Positions 45,053 through 53,192 of a stretch of DNA of 64,000 bases are shown here, one piece after another. Position 1 is the first letter of the stretch. Every line of letters starts with the position of its first letter. Location of the stretch: positions 248,001 through 312,000 of the forward strand of contig CAJXNP010000004.1 of NCBI GenBank assembly GCA_913057175.1, written 5' to 3'. The DNA is from an uncultured Cytophagales bacterium (GTDB lineage: Bacteria; Bacteroidota; Bacteroidia; Cytophagales; Cyclobacteriaceae). A program made the position numbers and the translations under genes. The notes below the pieces were generated by a model, which saw nothing but the letters and a program-made list of their open reading frames with translations, had not been told where the DNA came from and ran no database searches.

Positions 45053-45095
45053 GATTTACCTGAGTATTTAAATTTTCAAAAATCTCAGGTAAATC
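45053..45095 (+). terminator. Hairpin after the pentonate operon
   Basis: GATTTACCTGAG (45053-45064) and CTCAGGTAAATC (45084-45095) form a perfect 12-bp stem with a 19-base AT-rich loop, 11 bases after the dehydrogenase stop. The following stretch is AT-rich but has no long T run, so it may be a weak terminator or a 3'-end stabilising hairpin. Confidence 0.6.
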
Positions 45096-45300
45096 AGCTT
45101 ATTTAACTTTTTGTTTAGTTTGGATATTGTAATTTACTGATTGACAAATAGTTAATTGATTCGGTTAATATTGATATTTACTTTTTTAGGCTCTCCTAAA
45201 ACTTGCTCAAAAAATTAGCATCGATTGAAGGTATCGTCTGGAATTAGTTTGTTATGCACGTAACAAAGCTTCTCACGCTATTCAGAATGCATTTTTGACT

Positions 45301-46512
45301 ATGATTCCGAAAATGTTGTCCTATCTTTGTGAAATGACAAAACAAGGTGATGAATTTTTTAAGGACATTCGTCCGTACAGGGATCACGAAATTCAGGAGG
45401 TATTTGAGAGGCTCCTTAAACATCCCGCGGTTGAAAGATTGGTCTCTAAATTTTTTCCAACTATACCCTTGAATGCCTTTGCTGAAAAGCTACGGAAAAT
45501 AGACACCGTGTATGATTTTCAGGAAAACATTCTCCATCAAATTGTGAATCATGTTCTTGATTCTACATCAAGCGGATTTACATATTCCGGCGTAGAGAAT
45601 GTGGACCGATATAAGAATCACCTTTTTATTTCAAATCATCGGGACATTACCCTGGACCCAACTTTGATTACCACAGCCCTGGTCAATAATGGATTTAATA
45701 CACCTGAGGTTGCAATTGGAAACAACCTTATTCAAGAGCCCTGGATCAGTGATGTTTTACGCTTAACAAAAAGTTTTATCGTTAAACGAAATTTACCGGC
45801 AAAAGAGTTGATTTTATTTTCCAAGAAGCTGTCCCAGTATATTTATTATGTGTTAACTGAAACCAACCAATCTGTCTGGATAGCACAACGGGAAGGAAGG
45901 GCCAAGGATGGAAATGATATAACCCAACCTGGTTTGTTTAGCATGCTTGGAATGTCATCTAAAAATGGGCTTATTCAGCACTTTCAGGTACTTAATATTA
46001 TTCCGGTTTCCATTTCTTACGAATTTGACCCATGCGATATGGAAAAGGTTCGATCTCTTTATGCACAACGGTTTCTGGGTGGGTATAAGAAAAGGCCTAA
46101 GGAAGATGAGGATTCTATGAAACATGGAATTGTTGGTTTCAAGGGACATATCAACATTCATTTTGGACATTGCCTGAATGAGTATCTGATGGAATTCCCC
46201 ACTGATGAGCATAAGAATGAAACCATTACCCGCATTCGCCACTTAATAGACGATCAAATTATAATGGGGTATAAATTGTGGCCCACCAATTATATTGCTC
46301 ATGATCTGTATATGCACAATACTCCACAGTTTGAATGTTATGATAAAGAACAAAGGGAGTATTTTATTGATAATATTGAAGAAAAGCTCACTCACCTTGA
46401 GGGCGATATGGATGAATTGAGGCGGATTTTTTATGAGATGTATGCTCGTCCGGTCATAAATAAACACAAAATTCAGACCGAAGGAAGTCTGCACCTCGAG
46501 CCGAATAAGTAG
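45301..46512 (+). CDS. Lysophosphatidic acid acyltransferase-family protein
   Basis: From the ATG at 45301 the protein has 403 residues. The acyltransferase core contains HLFISNHRDITLDPTLI near 115 (the NHxxxxD-type block I), FIVKRNL (block II), and SVWIAQREGRAKDGND near 195 (block III EGR). It should transfer an acyl chain from acyl-CoA or acyl-ACP to a lysophospholipid at the membrane face. It is longer than PlsC (about 245 residues), with extra helical regions at both ends, as in a Bacteroidota-specific group of this family. No operon partner is obvious. Confidence 0.85.
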   Translation: MIPKMLSYLCEMTKQGDEFFKDIRPYRDHEIQEVFERLLKHPAVERLVSKFFPTIPLNAFAEKLRKIDTVYDFQENILHQIVNHVLDSTSSGFTYSGVENVDRYKNHLFISNHRDITLDPTLITTALVNNGFNTPEVAIGNNLIQEPWISDVLRLTKSFIVKRNLPAKELILFSKKLSQYIYYVLTETNQSVWIAQREGRAKDGNDITQPGLFSMLGMSSKNGLIQHFQVLNIIPVSISYEFDPCDMEKVRSLYAQRFLGGYKKRPKEDEDSMKHGIVGFKGHINIHFGHCLNEYLMEFPTDEHKNETITRIRHLIDDQIIMGYKLWPTNYIAHDLYMHNTPQFECYDKEQREYFIDNIEEKLTHLEGDMDELRRIFYEMYARPVINKHKIQTEGSLHLEPNK

Positions 46513-46648
46513 TTCGTTTTTATACGTGTAATCTTAATAGAAACTCGTCAACTGACCAAAAGAATTCAGTCTTTCAATAAATTATTTTGATCTTGTAAAC
46601 AATCCTCCGCATTGTTAGATTTAGTTGTGAATCAAAGACTCTTCACAA

Positions 46649-48145
46649 ATGAAACACATTTCTATTCTGCATTTATTTCTTTTTTTGGCCTTAACTGCTC
46701 AGTCACAAAATAATCCAAAACATGAGATGAGGGCTGTTTGGATAGCCACAGTCCTGAACATCGACTGGCCATCAGCCAAAGGATTGCCTGTGGATGTTCA
46801 GAAAAAAGAATTGACTGAGCTGCTGGACCTTGCGCAGCAGTATCACATGAATACTGTTGTGTTTCAGATTAGGCCAGCGGCAGATGCATTATATTTTTCT
46901 TCTATTGAGCCCTGGTCAGAATGGCTTACCGGAGAGCAGGGGAGGGCGCCTGAACCCTTCTACGATCCCCTCGAATTTGCTGTTCAGGAATGCAGGATGA
47001 GAGGGCTGGATATTCATGTTTGGTTCAATCCGTACAGGGCAGTCAAGGATACTTTGAAAAGTTCGGTAGCAGAAAACCACATTACCAAAACGCATCCTGA
47101 ATGGTTTGTAACCTATGGGGGCACCGGGTACTTTGATCCCGCACTTCCTCAAACGCGCGATTACGTATCTCGAGTTGTTAGTGATGTGGTCCGCCGTTAT
47201 GACATAGATGCCGTTCATATGGATGATTACTTCTACCCTTATCGGATCAGCAATCTGGAATTTCCGGATGACAGTTCATTTGCTACACGTCCAAGAGGCT
47301 ATTCCGCCGATCAACGTGACGACTGGAGAAGGGAAAATGTTGATTTGGTTATCAAACAGATCCACGATAGCATAAAGGCCATCAAACCCTGGGTAGAATT
47401 CGGAATTTCCCCATTTGGCGTATGGCGAAACATTGCGAAGGACTCACTTGGCTCCAATACCAGAGCCGGGCAAACTAACTACGATGACCTTTTTGCTGAT
47501 ATCATAAAATGGCAGAAAGAAGGGTGGATTGATTATGTTACCCCTCAGATTTATTGGTACATTGGTTTTGATTTGGCGGACTACGCTATTCTCTGTGACT
47601 GGTGGAGCGACAATGCTAATGGGACCCAGCTTTATATCGGACAAGCCCCCTACAGGATCAGGAAGGACTCTAAAGATAAATCGTGGCGCAATTCTAAGGA
47701 AATTGTGAAGCAGATTCGGCTGAACCGCGAGCATTCCAATATTGCTGGCAGCATGTTTTTTAGCGCTAAAGTATTGCGCTCCAATCCTTTAAAACTTCAG
47801 CAAAAACTAACCAAAAAAGTTTACCGGTACCAGGCTTTACCTCCGGACAATACCAGAATCAGGAAAATTGTTCCCGAAGTGCCGGCAGAGGCCCTTATTG
47901 AGTCCAATGATGAAGAAATTTATCTTAAATGGGAAAAAGGGAATGATACCAAGAACTTTGTCATCTACAAATTCAGAAAAGGAAAATCTGTCGATTTGTT
48001 TGATCCGAAAAACATTTTTAAGGTGACAGCCGAGACCAATCTTACCATTCCCATTCATAAAAATACCAGACCCAAAAAGTATTATTATGTGATCACAGCA
48101 CAAAGCCAAACAAATACCGAAAGTAAGGCGGTTCCATTCAAGTAA
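46649..48145 (+). CDS. GHL10-family (DigH/YddW-like) glycosyl hydrolase
   Basis: A 498-residue secreted protein. Signal peptide MKHISILHLFLFLALTAQSQ. The GHL10 domain (about 25-340) starts with EMRAVWIATVLNIDWPS and has FQIRPAADALYFS, DIHVWFNPYRAV, YDIDAVHMDDYFYPYR and FGISPFGVWRN, then DYVTPQIYWYIGF. In E. coli the homologue DigH cleaves glycan strands of peptidoglycan stripped of stem peptides. The C-terminal 100 residues form a fibronectin-like fold (EIYLKWEKGNDTKNFVIYKF). It is periplasmic or surface located. The gene shares a near-identical short leader (CACAAATGAAAC) with the alditol oxidase gene that follows. Confidence 0.88.
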   Translation: MKHISILHLFLFLALTAQSQNNPKHEMRAVWIATVLNIDWPSAKGLPVDVQKKELTELLDLAQQYHMNTVVFQIRPAADALYFSSIEPWSEWLTGEQGRAPEPFYDPLEFAVQECRMRGLDIHVWFNPYRAVKDTLKSSVAENHITKTHPEWFVTYGGTGYFDPALPQTRDYVSRVVSDVVRRYDIDAVHMDDYFYPYRISNLEFPDDSSFATRPRGYSADQRDDWRRENVDLVIKQIHDSIKAIKPWVEFGISPFGVWRNIAKDSLGSNTRAGQTNYDDLFADIIKWQKEGWIDYVTPQIYWYIGFDLADYAILCDWWSDNANGTQLYIGQAPYRIRKDSKDKSWRNSKEIVKQIRLNREHSNIAGSMFFSAKVLRSNPLKLQQKLTKKVYRYQALPPDNTRIRKIVPEVPAEALIESNDEEIYLKWEKGNDTKNFVIYKFRKGKSVDLFDPKNIFKVTAETNLTIPIHKNTRPKKYYYVITAQSQTNTESKAVPFK

Positions 48146-48220
48146 AGCCAGGAAATAGCATAGCTTTGAAAAATTCCCTAACATCCTTAGATTGAATGAC
48201 AAATCTAAATCCCTTCACAA

Positions 48221-49564
48221 ATGAAACGGAAAGACTTCATCAAGACATCCTCCTTGCTGGTAGCAGGTGGCATGTTGGCGCCTTACGCTTGTAGTCCGGA
48301 AAAGAAACAACAAAGCATTCGTAAAAACTGGGCAGGCAATTATACTTATCAGGCGGAAAATTTGCACCAACCAACTTCTGTTGAGGAAGTTCAGGATCTG
48401 ATCAGGAAGCTGGATAAACAAAAGGCGCTGGGTTCCAAACATTGTTTTAATAACATTGCAGATAGCCCAATGAATCAAATATCAACCCGGCTTTTAGATA
48501 AGATTGTGAACCTTGATGAAGAGAACAAAACCCTGACCATTGAGGGAGGCCTTAGGTATGGAGACTTTTCTACCCAACTCGACGAAAAAGGCTATGCTTT
48601 GCACAACCTGGCTTCCCTGCCTCATATCACTGTTGTGGGGGCATGTTCTACTGCTACGCACGGTTCAGGTGTGAATCTTGGGAACCTGGCAACACCGGTC
48701 GTTGCTTTGGAGCTTGTAACTCCTGATGGGGAGATCATGAATATCGATCGCAACCATCCTGATTTTTATGGAGCAGTGGTGGGGCTGGGTGCAGTGGGAA
48801 TTGTGACCAAAATCACATTGGAAATAGAAGATACCTACCAGGTTCGTCAGGATCTGTTTCAGGAACTTCCATTAGAATCTCTGGAGAATCATTTTGATGC
48901 GATCATGTCAAGTGGCTATAGTGTGAGCTTGTTTACTAACTGGCTGGACAAGAAAGTCAGCCAGGTATGGATCAAACGCCGTACGGACCAGGAATTCGAG
49001 GAAATGGGAGACCAATTTTATGGTGCGACAGCTGCCACAAAAAACCTTCACCCCATCGTAGAGATCTCGCCGGAAAACTGTACAGAGCAAATGGGAGCGC
49101 CTGGACCGTGGTATAACCGACTTCCTCATTTTAAGATGGGTTTTATGCCTAGCGGAGGCGAGGAGCTGCAATCTGAATATTTTGTGCCCAGGGAAAATGC
49201 TGTGGATGCCATTCTTGCCCTGGAAAAGAAGCGCGATCTGATCAACTCGCAATTGCTCATCACCGAAATCCGCACCATTGCTGCTGATAACTTTTGGATG
49301 AGCCCCTGTTATCAACAAGATAGTGTTGCCATCCATTTTACATGGAAGCAGAACTGGGAAGAGGTCAGCAAACTTCTTCCGATGATCGAGTCCGAACTTG
49401 CTCCCTACAATGTCAAACCACATTGGGGAAAGCTATTCAGTGTAGATCCAGCCAGATTACATGAGCGTTATGAAAAATTCCCGGACTTTTTGACTATGGT
49501 CAAAAAATACGATACGGAAGGAAAATTCAGGAATGATTATTTGGATTTGAATATATATTCGTAG
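48221..49564 (+). CDS. FAD-dependent alditol/xylitol oxidase-like protein, exported
   Basis: A 447-residue protein of the vanillyl-alcohol oxidase/ALO superfamily. The export signal (KRKDFIKTSSLLVAGGML, then Cys24) resembles Tat-type lipoprotein signals but lacks two adjacent Arg. The FAD domain contains LGSKHCFNNIADS, with His74 in the position that covalently holds FAD in alditol oxidases, and VGACSTATHGSGVNLGNLA. The C-terminal part has TEIRTIAADNFWMSP, DSVAIHFTW and KPHWGKLFSVDP, as in Streptomyces AldO. Such enzymes oxidise xylitol or sorbitol to the aldose with release of H2O2. The lipidated periplasmic form would produce H2O2 outside the cytoplasm. Confidence 0.88.
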   Translation: MKRKDFIKTSSLLVAGGMLAPYACSPEKKQQSIRKNWAGNYTYQAENLHQPTSVEEVQDLIRKLDKQKALGSKHCFNNIADSPMNQISTRLLDKIVNLDEENKTLTIEGGLRYGDFSTQLDEKGYALHNLASLPHITVVGACSTATHGSGVNLGNLATPVVALELVTPDGEIMNIDRNHPDFYGAVVGLGAVGIVTKITLEIEDTYQVRQDLFQELPLESLENHFDAIMSSGYSVSLFTNWLDKKVSQVWIKRRTDQEFEEMGDQFYGATAATKNLHPIVEISPENCTEQMGAPGPWYNRLPHFKMGFMPSGGEELQSEYFVPRENAVDAILALEKKRDLINSQLLITEIRTIAADNFWMSPCYQQDSVAIHFTWKQNWEEVSKLLPMIESELAPYNVKPHWGKLFSVDPARLHERYEKFPDFLTMVKKYDTEGKFRNDYLDLNIYS

Positions 49565-49644
49565 CAGCTTTATATACTAGCTCTACATATAAAAATTAAT
49601 TTTATTGATATATGTTTCAGAGGTAAAAGCATTTTTATTCAAAC

Positions 49645-50115
49645 ATGACAAACAAACTAACCCCATTTTTCGCAATTCTCATTCTCCTCAGCTGCTCAGA
49701 AGTCAAAGACAAAAACAACATTGTAGAATCTACCTCACAACCCCAAATTCAAGGCACCTGGAAATTGCTTTCCGCCCAAACGATCATCGATGGAGATACA
49801 ACCACGGCAGATTACACGCAGGGTATTGAAGCAATCAAGATGATCAATGCAACACATTTTTCCTTTTTCCAGCACGATCTGAATCAGGGAAAGGACAGTG
49901 CTACACTCTTTGTTTCGGGAGGAGGGAAGTATGAATTGCACGATGACCAATACAAGGAATTTCTGGAATATTGCAGCGCCAGGGAATGGGAAAACAATGA
50001 GTTTGAATTTACAGTGAAGGTGAACAATGATACCCTCATTCAAACAGGTGTAGAGAATATCCCTGACCTGAATGTTGACCGGTACATCATTGAAACTTAT
50101 GTAAGAGCTCAATAA
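49645..50115 (+). CDS. Small lipocalin-like lipoprotein
   Basis: A 156-residue lipoprotein (lipobox ILLSC) with the pattern of small Bacteroidota lipocalin-like proteins: QGTWKLLSAQTIIDGDTTT at the first strand, TAVYTQ-like IEAIKMINATHFSFF, GGGKYELHDDQYKEFLEY and NDTLIQTG. These may bind small hydrophobic molecules, but no ligand is known. It lies after the alditol oxidase in the same direction. Confidence 0.7.
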   Translation: MTNKLTPFFAILILLSCSEVKDKNNIVESTSQPQIQGTWKLLSAQTIIDGDTTTADYTQGIEAIKMINATHFSFFQHDLNQGKDSATLFVSGGGKYELHDDQYKEFLEYCSAREWENNEFEFTVKVNNDTLIQTGVENIPDLNVDRYIIETYVRAQ

Positions 50116-50412
50116 AATCTACTTGGACTATGGGAAAATTCTATTGCCAAATGAGTACCTGAAAACCTTAATGCTCATCATAGAAGCTCCAAATGTCAAT
50201 GGATCAAATAACAAATAAATTCCAAAAGCGAAACACCAATCTTTAAAACCTGCCTATTATTGGAGAATCTCTCCCTGGAACTATCTGGAAATAAGATTCT
50301 CATATAACGTTCTCCCTCCTGAAAATAGCTACCTGTAATTGTATGCACCGTGTTTGTTTGAGCCAGTGGCATGACTTTGCCAGCAGGGGACAAACCAGGG
50401 ACATGGATAATA

Positions 50413-50772
50413 TCAATCATCCAATCCCTCAGCAGATTCTTTTGTAATGTGCAGGTTATATTGCTTATCCAGCTGGAATTCATAGACCGCGTCTTCCACC
50501 AGTTCCGAAGCCGTCCCGGAACTCCGTAACACTTTCAATAGGTCCTGGGCAATGACCGAACCTTTGATGTCATTGACCGGTTTGTTTTGATACACTTTCA
50601 GCTTAAATGAAAAGCCTCTTTTTAACCGTGGATATGCCCTGCTGATCTCGTGTTTGAAGAAGTTGTATTGCTGGGGACCTTCTTCCGAGTCAACCATCAG
50701 CTTCAGGATGGCGGGGCGATACTTGGACCATAAATAAGAATGTGTGTCAGGACTTGAATAATAACTTTGCAC
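50413..50772 (-). CDS. Conserved-looking hypothetical protein
   Basis: A 119-residue protein, apparently starting at GTG 50772. It is basic in the middle (HEISRAYPRLKRGFSFKLKV) and acidic at the end, without TM segments or signal peptide. I do not recognise the family. A cytoplasmic location is likely. Confidence 0.5.
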   Translation of the reverse strand: MQSYYSSPDTHSYLWSKYRPAILKLMVDSEEGPQQYNFFKHEISRAYPRLKRGFSFKLKVYQNKPVNDIKGSVIAQDLLKVLRSSGTASELVEDAVYEFQLDKQYNLHITKESAEGLDD

Positions 50773-50900
50773 AATTGTATAATTTAATGGTTAAAGAAAA
50801 TGATTTTATGATCACCAATGTGACCGTGGGAATTCAATGAAATTGTCTGATTTATAAGCTGGTAAGTAATGGAATTCTGAAAATCAGGAACCCCTTGGGA

Positions 50901-51086
50901 TTAAAAACGCTCCAATCTTGCGAATAAAGACTCCAACTCCTCTCTTGTCTTTTTAAGCTTTTTTTCAAGCTTCTTTAGCATGCTTTCCCTCTCTCCGGAT
51001 TCGTAATCAAAATCTTCATCGGACAGGATAGGATACATGATCTTGAGCATTGCTTTCTGTTCTCTCCAGCTTCTAATTATCGTCAT
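50901..51086 (-). CDS. CsbD-like general stress protein
   Basis: A 61-residue protein from the ATG at 51086 (MTIIRSWREQKAMLK). The pattern of a Trp near the start, PILSDEDFDYESGERESML and a helical tail (KLEKKLKKTREELESLFARL) is that of Bacteroidota CsbD-like stress proteins. Such proteins are small, cytoplasmic and highly expressed under stress; their mechanism is unknown. Confidence 0.7.
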   Translation of the reverse strand: MTIIRSWREQKAMLKIMYPILSDEDFDYESGERESMLKKLEKKLKKTREELESLFARLERF

Positions 51087-51224
51087 AAGTTGCAAAATTA
51101 GCCAAAATTCAGGACGATGTAAAGGATATCTGAGGTTAATACGGGAAAAGTCCTATAAGTCGTTCCTAAATTTATATTTTCAAAGAATTTCAAAATATCA
51201 GCTGTATGCATTGTCACTTGGCTT

Positions 51225-51385
51225 CAACCCGCGGTGAATTGTTTCTCTGCAAAATGGCTTTAGCCTAAAAAATTTCACACAATAGGAGTCTTGATGAATA
51301 AAAATATTTGGGCTAAAGCCATAAAGATTAATACTTTCTTTCATTCCGGGGGCTTGCCATAGGCATCCCTTTGGGAAAAGCCTCT
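51225..51385. repeat. Dispersed intergenic repeat, copy A
   Basis: ATGGCTTTAGCC at 51254-51265 and GGCTAAAGCCAT at 51311-51322 form a perfect 12-bp inverted pair, and the segment ends in GGCAATTGATAATAG. A diverged copy lies at 56170-56352 with the same words in the same order. It occupies the gap between the CsbD-like and 51.4-kb genes. Confidence 0.6.
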
Positions 51386-51410
51386 GGGCAATTGATAATA
51401 GAAATTAGAA

Positions 51411-52010
51411 CTACTGCTGTAAAAACTTCAGATCAAACCATGATCGGTCCACAAACACTTCCACCAGCTTGTTGTTGGCATACGTGTAGTGATTTTCCTT
51501 GCCATTGGGGAGGGAAAGTTTGTATTTCTGGTCACCAATTTTTTCCAGCGGACAGTAGGCCAGGAACCGCTCGGAGTAGATTGAGGTGATGCCAACAGGT
51601 TCGGCGAAGTACAATTTGACAGTAGAATATTCCACCTTACTTTCCGGTTCTTCGATTTTTTCTTCCGGATAGCGAAAGCAATGGTATTTTTCCTGGTGAT
51701 GCCGGATGGCGGAAGTGTCCTCCATCTCGTCATTCATGTACACGCTGTTGTAGCTGGATTGAAGCATATCGTCGTGATAGACCACCTTGTTGCTCGTTTT
51801 GCGGTTATAGTCTTTCCAGAGAACCCGGAAATCGACATTCGAGATGACTTCATAGGTATGGGTATCGCCGGTTTTGATGAGTGAAGCACGGACCTGACCG
51901 ATCTCTTTTCCGGAATGTTGTATGGAGAATTTCACCTCCTGTGCTCCTGCCGTTTGCAGGCATAGAAAGAAAAGAATCACCAAAACACCACACCCCTGAA
52001 TTTTCACCAT
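51411..52010 (-). CDS. Secreted DUF6134-like protein
   Basis: From the ATG at 52010 the protein has 199 residues with a signal peptide (MVKIQGCGVLVILFFLCLQTAGAQ). The mature part begins EVKFSIQHSGKEIGQVRASL and is beta-rich (YEVISNVDFRVLWKDY, TVKLYFAEPVGITSIYSE, HYTYANNKLVEVFVDRSW). This is the pattern of DUF6134 proteins of Bacteroidota, which have no known activity. It is monocistronic and divergent from the 52.2-kb hypothetical. Confidence 0.65.
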   Translation of the reverse strand: MVKIQGCGVLVILFFLCLQTAGAQEVKFSIQHSGKEIGQVRASLIKTGDTHTYEVISNVDFRVLWKDYNRKTSNKVVYHDDMLQSSYNSVYMNDEMEDTSAIRHHQEKYHCFRYPEEKIEEPESKVEYSTVKLYFAEPVGITSIYSERFLAYCPLEKIGDQKYKLSLPNGKENHYTYANNKLVEVFVDRSWFDLKFLQQ

Positions 52011-52188
52011 AACTTCAAATATAATCAAACCAACGAACACCCCAATCGATTATTCCCGAAAAGATGGAGGATTATTTTTAGATCACAGGGAAGGCGAAGT
52101 GACCATTCAAACAGAACTCCCTGAGTATGAATTTGATTGTTATTTTGAACAGGAGTTTTATATTTGGTGTTTCAATCTTTTTTACATT

Positions 52189-52815
52189 ATGCTAACACCA
52201 TTGCTCGTTTTAATAAACTTTTTAGTTAGCCAACCTCAATTAAATGAAAATGCAATCGGAGTCGTTTATTACAACTCGGCTATAGATGATAGCACGGTTC
52301 TACTTACCATTGTTTTTCCAATAAATTATGTGGAGAACCAACCGGAAAACTTTTTCAAAGGAGGCATAGAAGAATTCTATACATTTCCTTTTAGTGGTGA
52401 GTTGGCTGTTTTTGATGAAAAAGGGAAACTTATCAGTATTCATGGAAAACAGTTGTTCAAAGTTGAATTTTGGTGTGATAACGATGGTGGAACACAGTAT
52501 CGGCCAACATTAAAGCTTTTACTAAATAAGATTGATATTGAAAGAGAATTTAATATTCACAAAGAACTCCAAAATATCATCGGTTTTGTGATAGCTAATC
52601 CTAATTATAATTCTTTCTCCAAAATTGTTCCTCATCAATTTCAAAATGAAGACATACGGTTAAGAGCAGACTTTAATCGAGACGAAAATATAGATGCATT
52701 AATTACGGTGTATTATGATGAAGCAGAAAATTGTGGTGGAAAACCTGAGAATAATCTTGGCATAAATCTGAGAACATATAATAAGATGTATTTCATGCGA
52801 TGCTGTGGACCATAG
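52189..52815 (+). CDS. Secreted hypothetical protein
   Basis: The ATG at 52189 gives a plausible signal peptide (MLTPLLVLINFLVSQ) and 208 residues; the frame opens earlier, at 52099. The C-terminal part contains RADFNRDENIDALITVYYDE, similar to a single EF-hand-like DxNxDxxxD loop. I recognise no family. The DNA is AT-rich. It ends with FMRCCGP, whose paired Cys are unusual. Confidence 0.5.
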   Translation: MLTPLLVLINFLVSQPQLNENAIGVVYYNSAIDDSTVLLTIVFPINYVENQPENFFKGGIEEFYTFPFSGELAVFDEKGKLISIHGKQLFKVEFWCDNDGGTQYRPTLKLLLNKIDIEREFNIHKELQNIIGFVIANPNYNSFSKIVPHQFQNEDIRLRADFNRDENIDALITVYYDEAENCGGKPENNLGINLRTYNKMYFMRCCGP

Positions 52816-53192
52816 GAGCTATAGTCACAATTAATTTAACAAATAAATGAAAATTTATCCTTAAAAAATATCTTGTTATGCTTTGTGTCGCCCCGTTGGG
52901 ACTTTGTTTTAATATTTATTTAAACTACTCAGGGTTACAACTGAGCTATTGATGACGCCCTTTGGAGCTAACTTCTTTTGAATGAGCTTGGCGCAACTTT
53001 GTGTTATAGCTAAAAAGCCGAAAGCTGTTACACAAAGGACATCAAGAAAACACAAAGGTTCGCAAAGGTTTAATTCTTTGACGGAAATATTGCCTGATCC
53101 GAAATCCCCCCATTATCAAAATTATTCCGTAAATTAGCTAACCCTTTTGGATTCAATCAGTTAATATTTCTCATACCACAATTTGAGGAGTA
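52816..53192. other. Gene-free stretch before the TPR-hybrid regulator
   Basis: 377 bases with several imperfect inverted words (TCGCCCCGTTGGG near 52889; GACGCCCTTTGG near 52955) and repeated CACAAAGG/CGCAAAGG words near 53034-53070, typical of intergenic repeat debris. A purine-rich GAGGAG lies just before the start of the next gene at 53193. Confidence 0.4.

Noticed and set aside
48908-49423. 171-codon - strand frame inside the alditol oxidase gene
   Set aside because: Antisense shadow; the + strand protein has full family motifs.
50196-50483. 95-codon frame on the - strand
   Set aside because: Overlaps the 50.4-kb hypothetical in another frame, with no family signal.
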